DNA of 6,432 nt from the NCBI GenBank assembly GCA_021772695.1, contig JAJFLL010000286.1:1-6432 (forward strand). The letters run 5' to 3'. The position numbers and the translations under genes were made by a program. How positions within the stretch are numbered: position 1 is the stretch's first letter; every line of letters starts with the position of its first letter. Below, one piece after another: positions 6,108 to 6,432 of this stretch. Source of the stretch: Deltaproteobacteria bacterium. Lineage in GTDB: Bacteria; UBA10199; DSSB01. The notes below the pieces were generated by a model. The model was not told the origin of the DNA and made no database searches. It saw only the letters and a program-made list of their open reading frames with translations.

Positions 6108-6432
6108 ATGAAAAAGCTACTGATTTTAGCATCTTGCCTTATTGCAGCCGGCTGTGGCACGGGCAAGGGCCCCGGCGGTACGGCCCCTGCGGCAAACTCC
6201 GGCTCCAGTGTAACCATTTCTATAGGTGGTGAATCCAATACACCGGTGGCCGAGATCAATGGCACCGCCATCACCGAAAAAGAACTCACCGAAAAGATCG
6301 GTAGCCGCCTTTCTCGACTCCAATCCCAATTATTCGATCTGCAGATGCAAGGCGTGAATTCCATCATCGATGAACGAATCCTCGAACAAGCGGCAAAAAA
6401 AGAGAATGTGTCCGTGCAAGCCTTGCTCAAGC
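6108..6432 (+). CDS. Lipoprotein with SurA-like N-terminal domain, partial at the right edge
   Basis: The first 108 codons are present and the frame is open to the window end. The N-terminus MKKLLILASCLIAAGCG is a lipoprotein signal: two lysines, a hydrophobic core, and a lipobox ending in C16 (AAGC). Gly follows that cysteine, so there is no inner-membrane Asp retention signal and the mature protein is probably sorted to the outer membrane, facing the periplasm. A Gly/Ala/Ser-rich tether (17-45) leads to VAEINGTAITEKEL (47-60) and a helical stretch with IIDERILEQAAKKENVSVQALL (in part at 86-107). This is the pattern of SurA/PrsA-type N-terminal chaperone domains. Two continuations are plausible: a parvulin peptidyl-prolyl isomerase domain, or a DsbA-like thioredoxin domain, a fusion known in deltaproteobacterial lipoproteins. 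The window cannot decide between them. GAGGA at 6098-6102, 5 bases before the ATG, supports the start. No link to beta-oxidation is evident. Confidence 0.85.
   Translation, partial: MKKLLILASCLIAAGCGTGKGPGGTAPAANSGSSVTISIGGESNTPVAEINGTAITEKELTEKIGSRLSRLQSQLFDLQMQGVNSIIDERILEQAAKKENVSVQALLK

Noticed and set aside
6117..6137. Cys10 of the lipoprotein (LASC) as the lipidation site
   Set aside because: LASC fits the lipobox consensus well, but the hydrophobic core before it would be only about four residues. C16 in AAGC gives a normal signal length.

Overview
The window looks like chromosomal DNA of a Gram-negative bacterium, probably from an uncultured deltaproteobacterial-type lineage. This is inference, resting on a Bacillus FadN-type domain order in a beta-oxidation protein, a lipoprotein with a SurA-like domain, and moderately GC-rich DNA. 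There is no rRNA, tRNA, insertion sequence, phage gene or CRISPR array, and no marker precise enough to name a genus.

Left third (1-2074, minus strand): one uninterrupted reading frame of 691 codons starts at an ATG at 2074 and leaves the window without a stop. It fills what could be mistaken for a 2 kb non-coding region. It encodes a large protein I do not recognise: a mostly helical N-terminal half, a Gly/Asn-rich linker, and two similar-looking modules separated by a proline-rich linker.

Middle (2075-6004, plus strand): a divergent intergenic region carries a good sigma70-type promoter. Its expected transcription start lies inside a perfect 10-bp inverted repeat that resembles the Bacillus FadR operator. 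Next comes a two-gene fatty-acid beta-oxidation operon: a 388-aa thiolase (fadA type), a strong 10-bp intercistronic hairpin, and an 810-aa fused 3-hydroxyacyl-CoA dehydrogenase/enoyl-CoA hydratase in FadN order (dehydrogenase first, hydratase last). Together they catalyse hydration, NAD-dependent oxidation and thiolytic cleavage of acyl-CoA. The acyl-CoA dehydrogenase for the first step, its electron-transfer partners and the cognate regulator must be elsewhere.

Right edge (6005-6432, plus strand): a short intergenic region with a plausible promoter leads into the first 108 codons of a lipoprotein whose mature part begins like a SurA-type chaperone domain. The rest of the gene, either a peptidyl-prolyl isomerase or a DsbA-like thioredoxin fold, is outside the window.

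I see no convincing undescribed multi-gene system. The points most worth a second look are the large unknown protein with its duplicated-looking module and the operator-like palindrome over the fad promoter.
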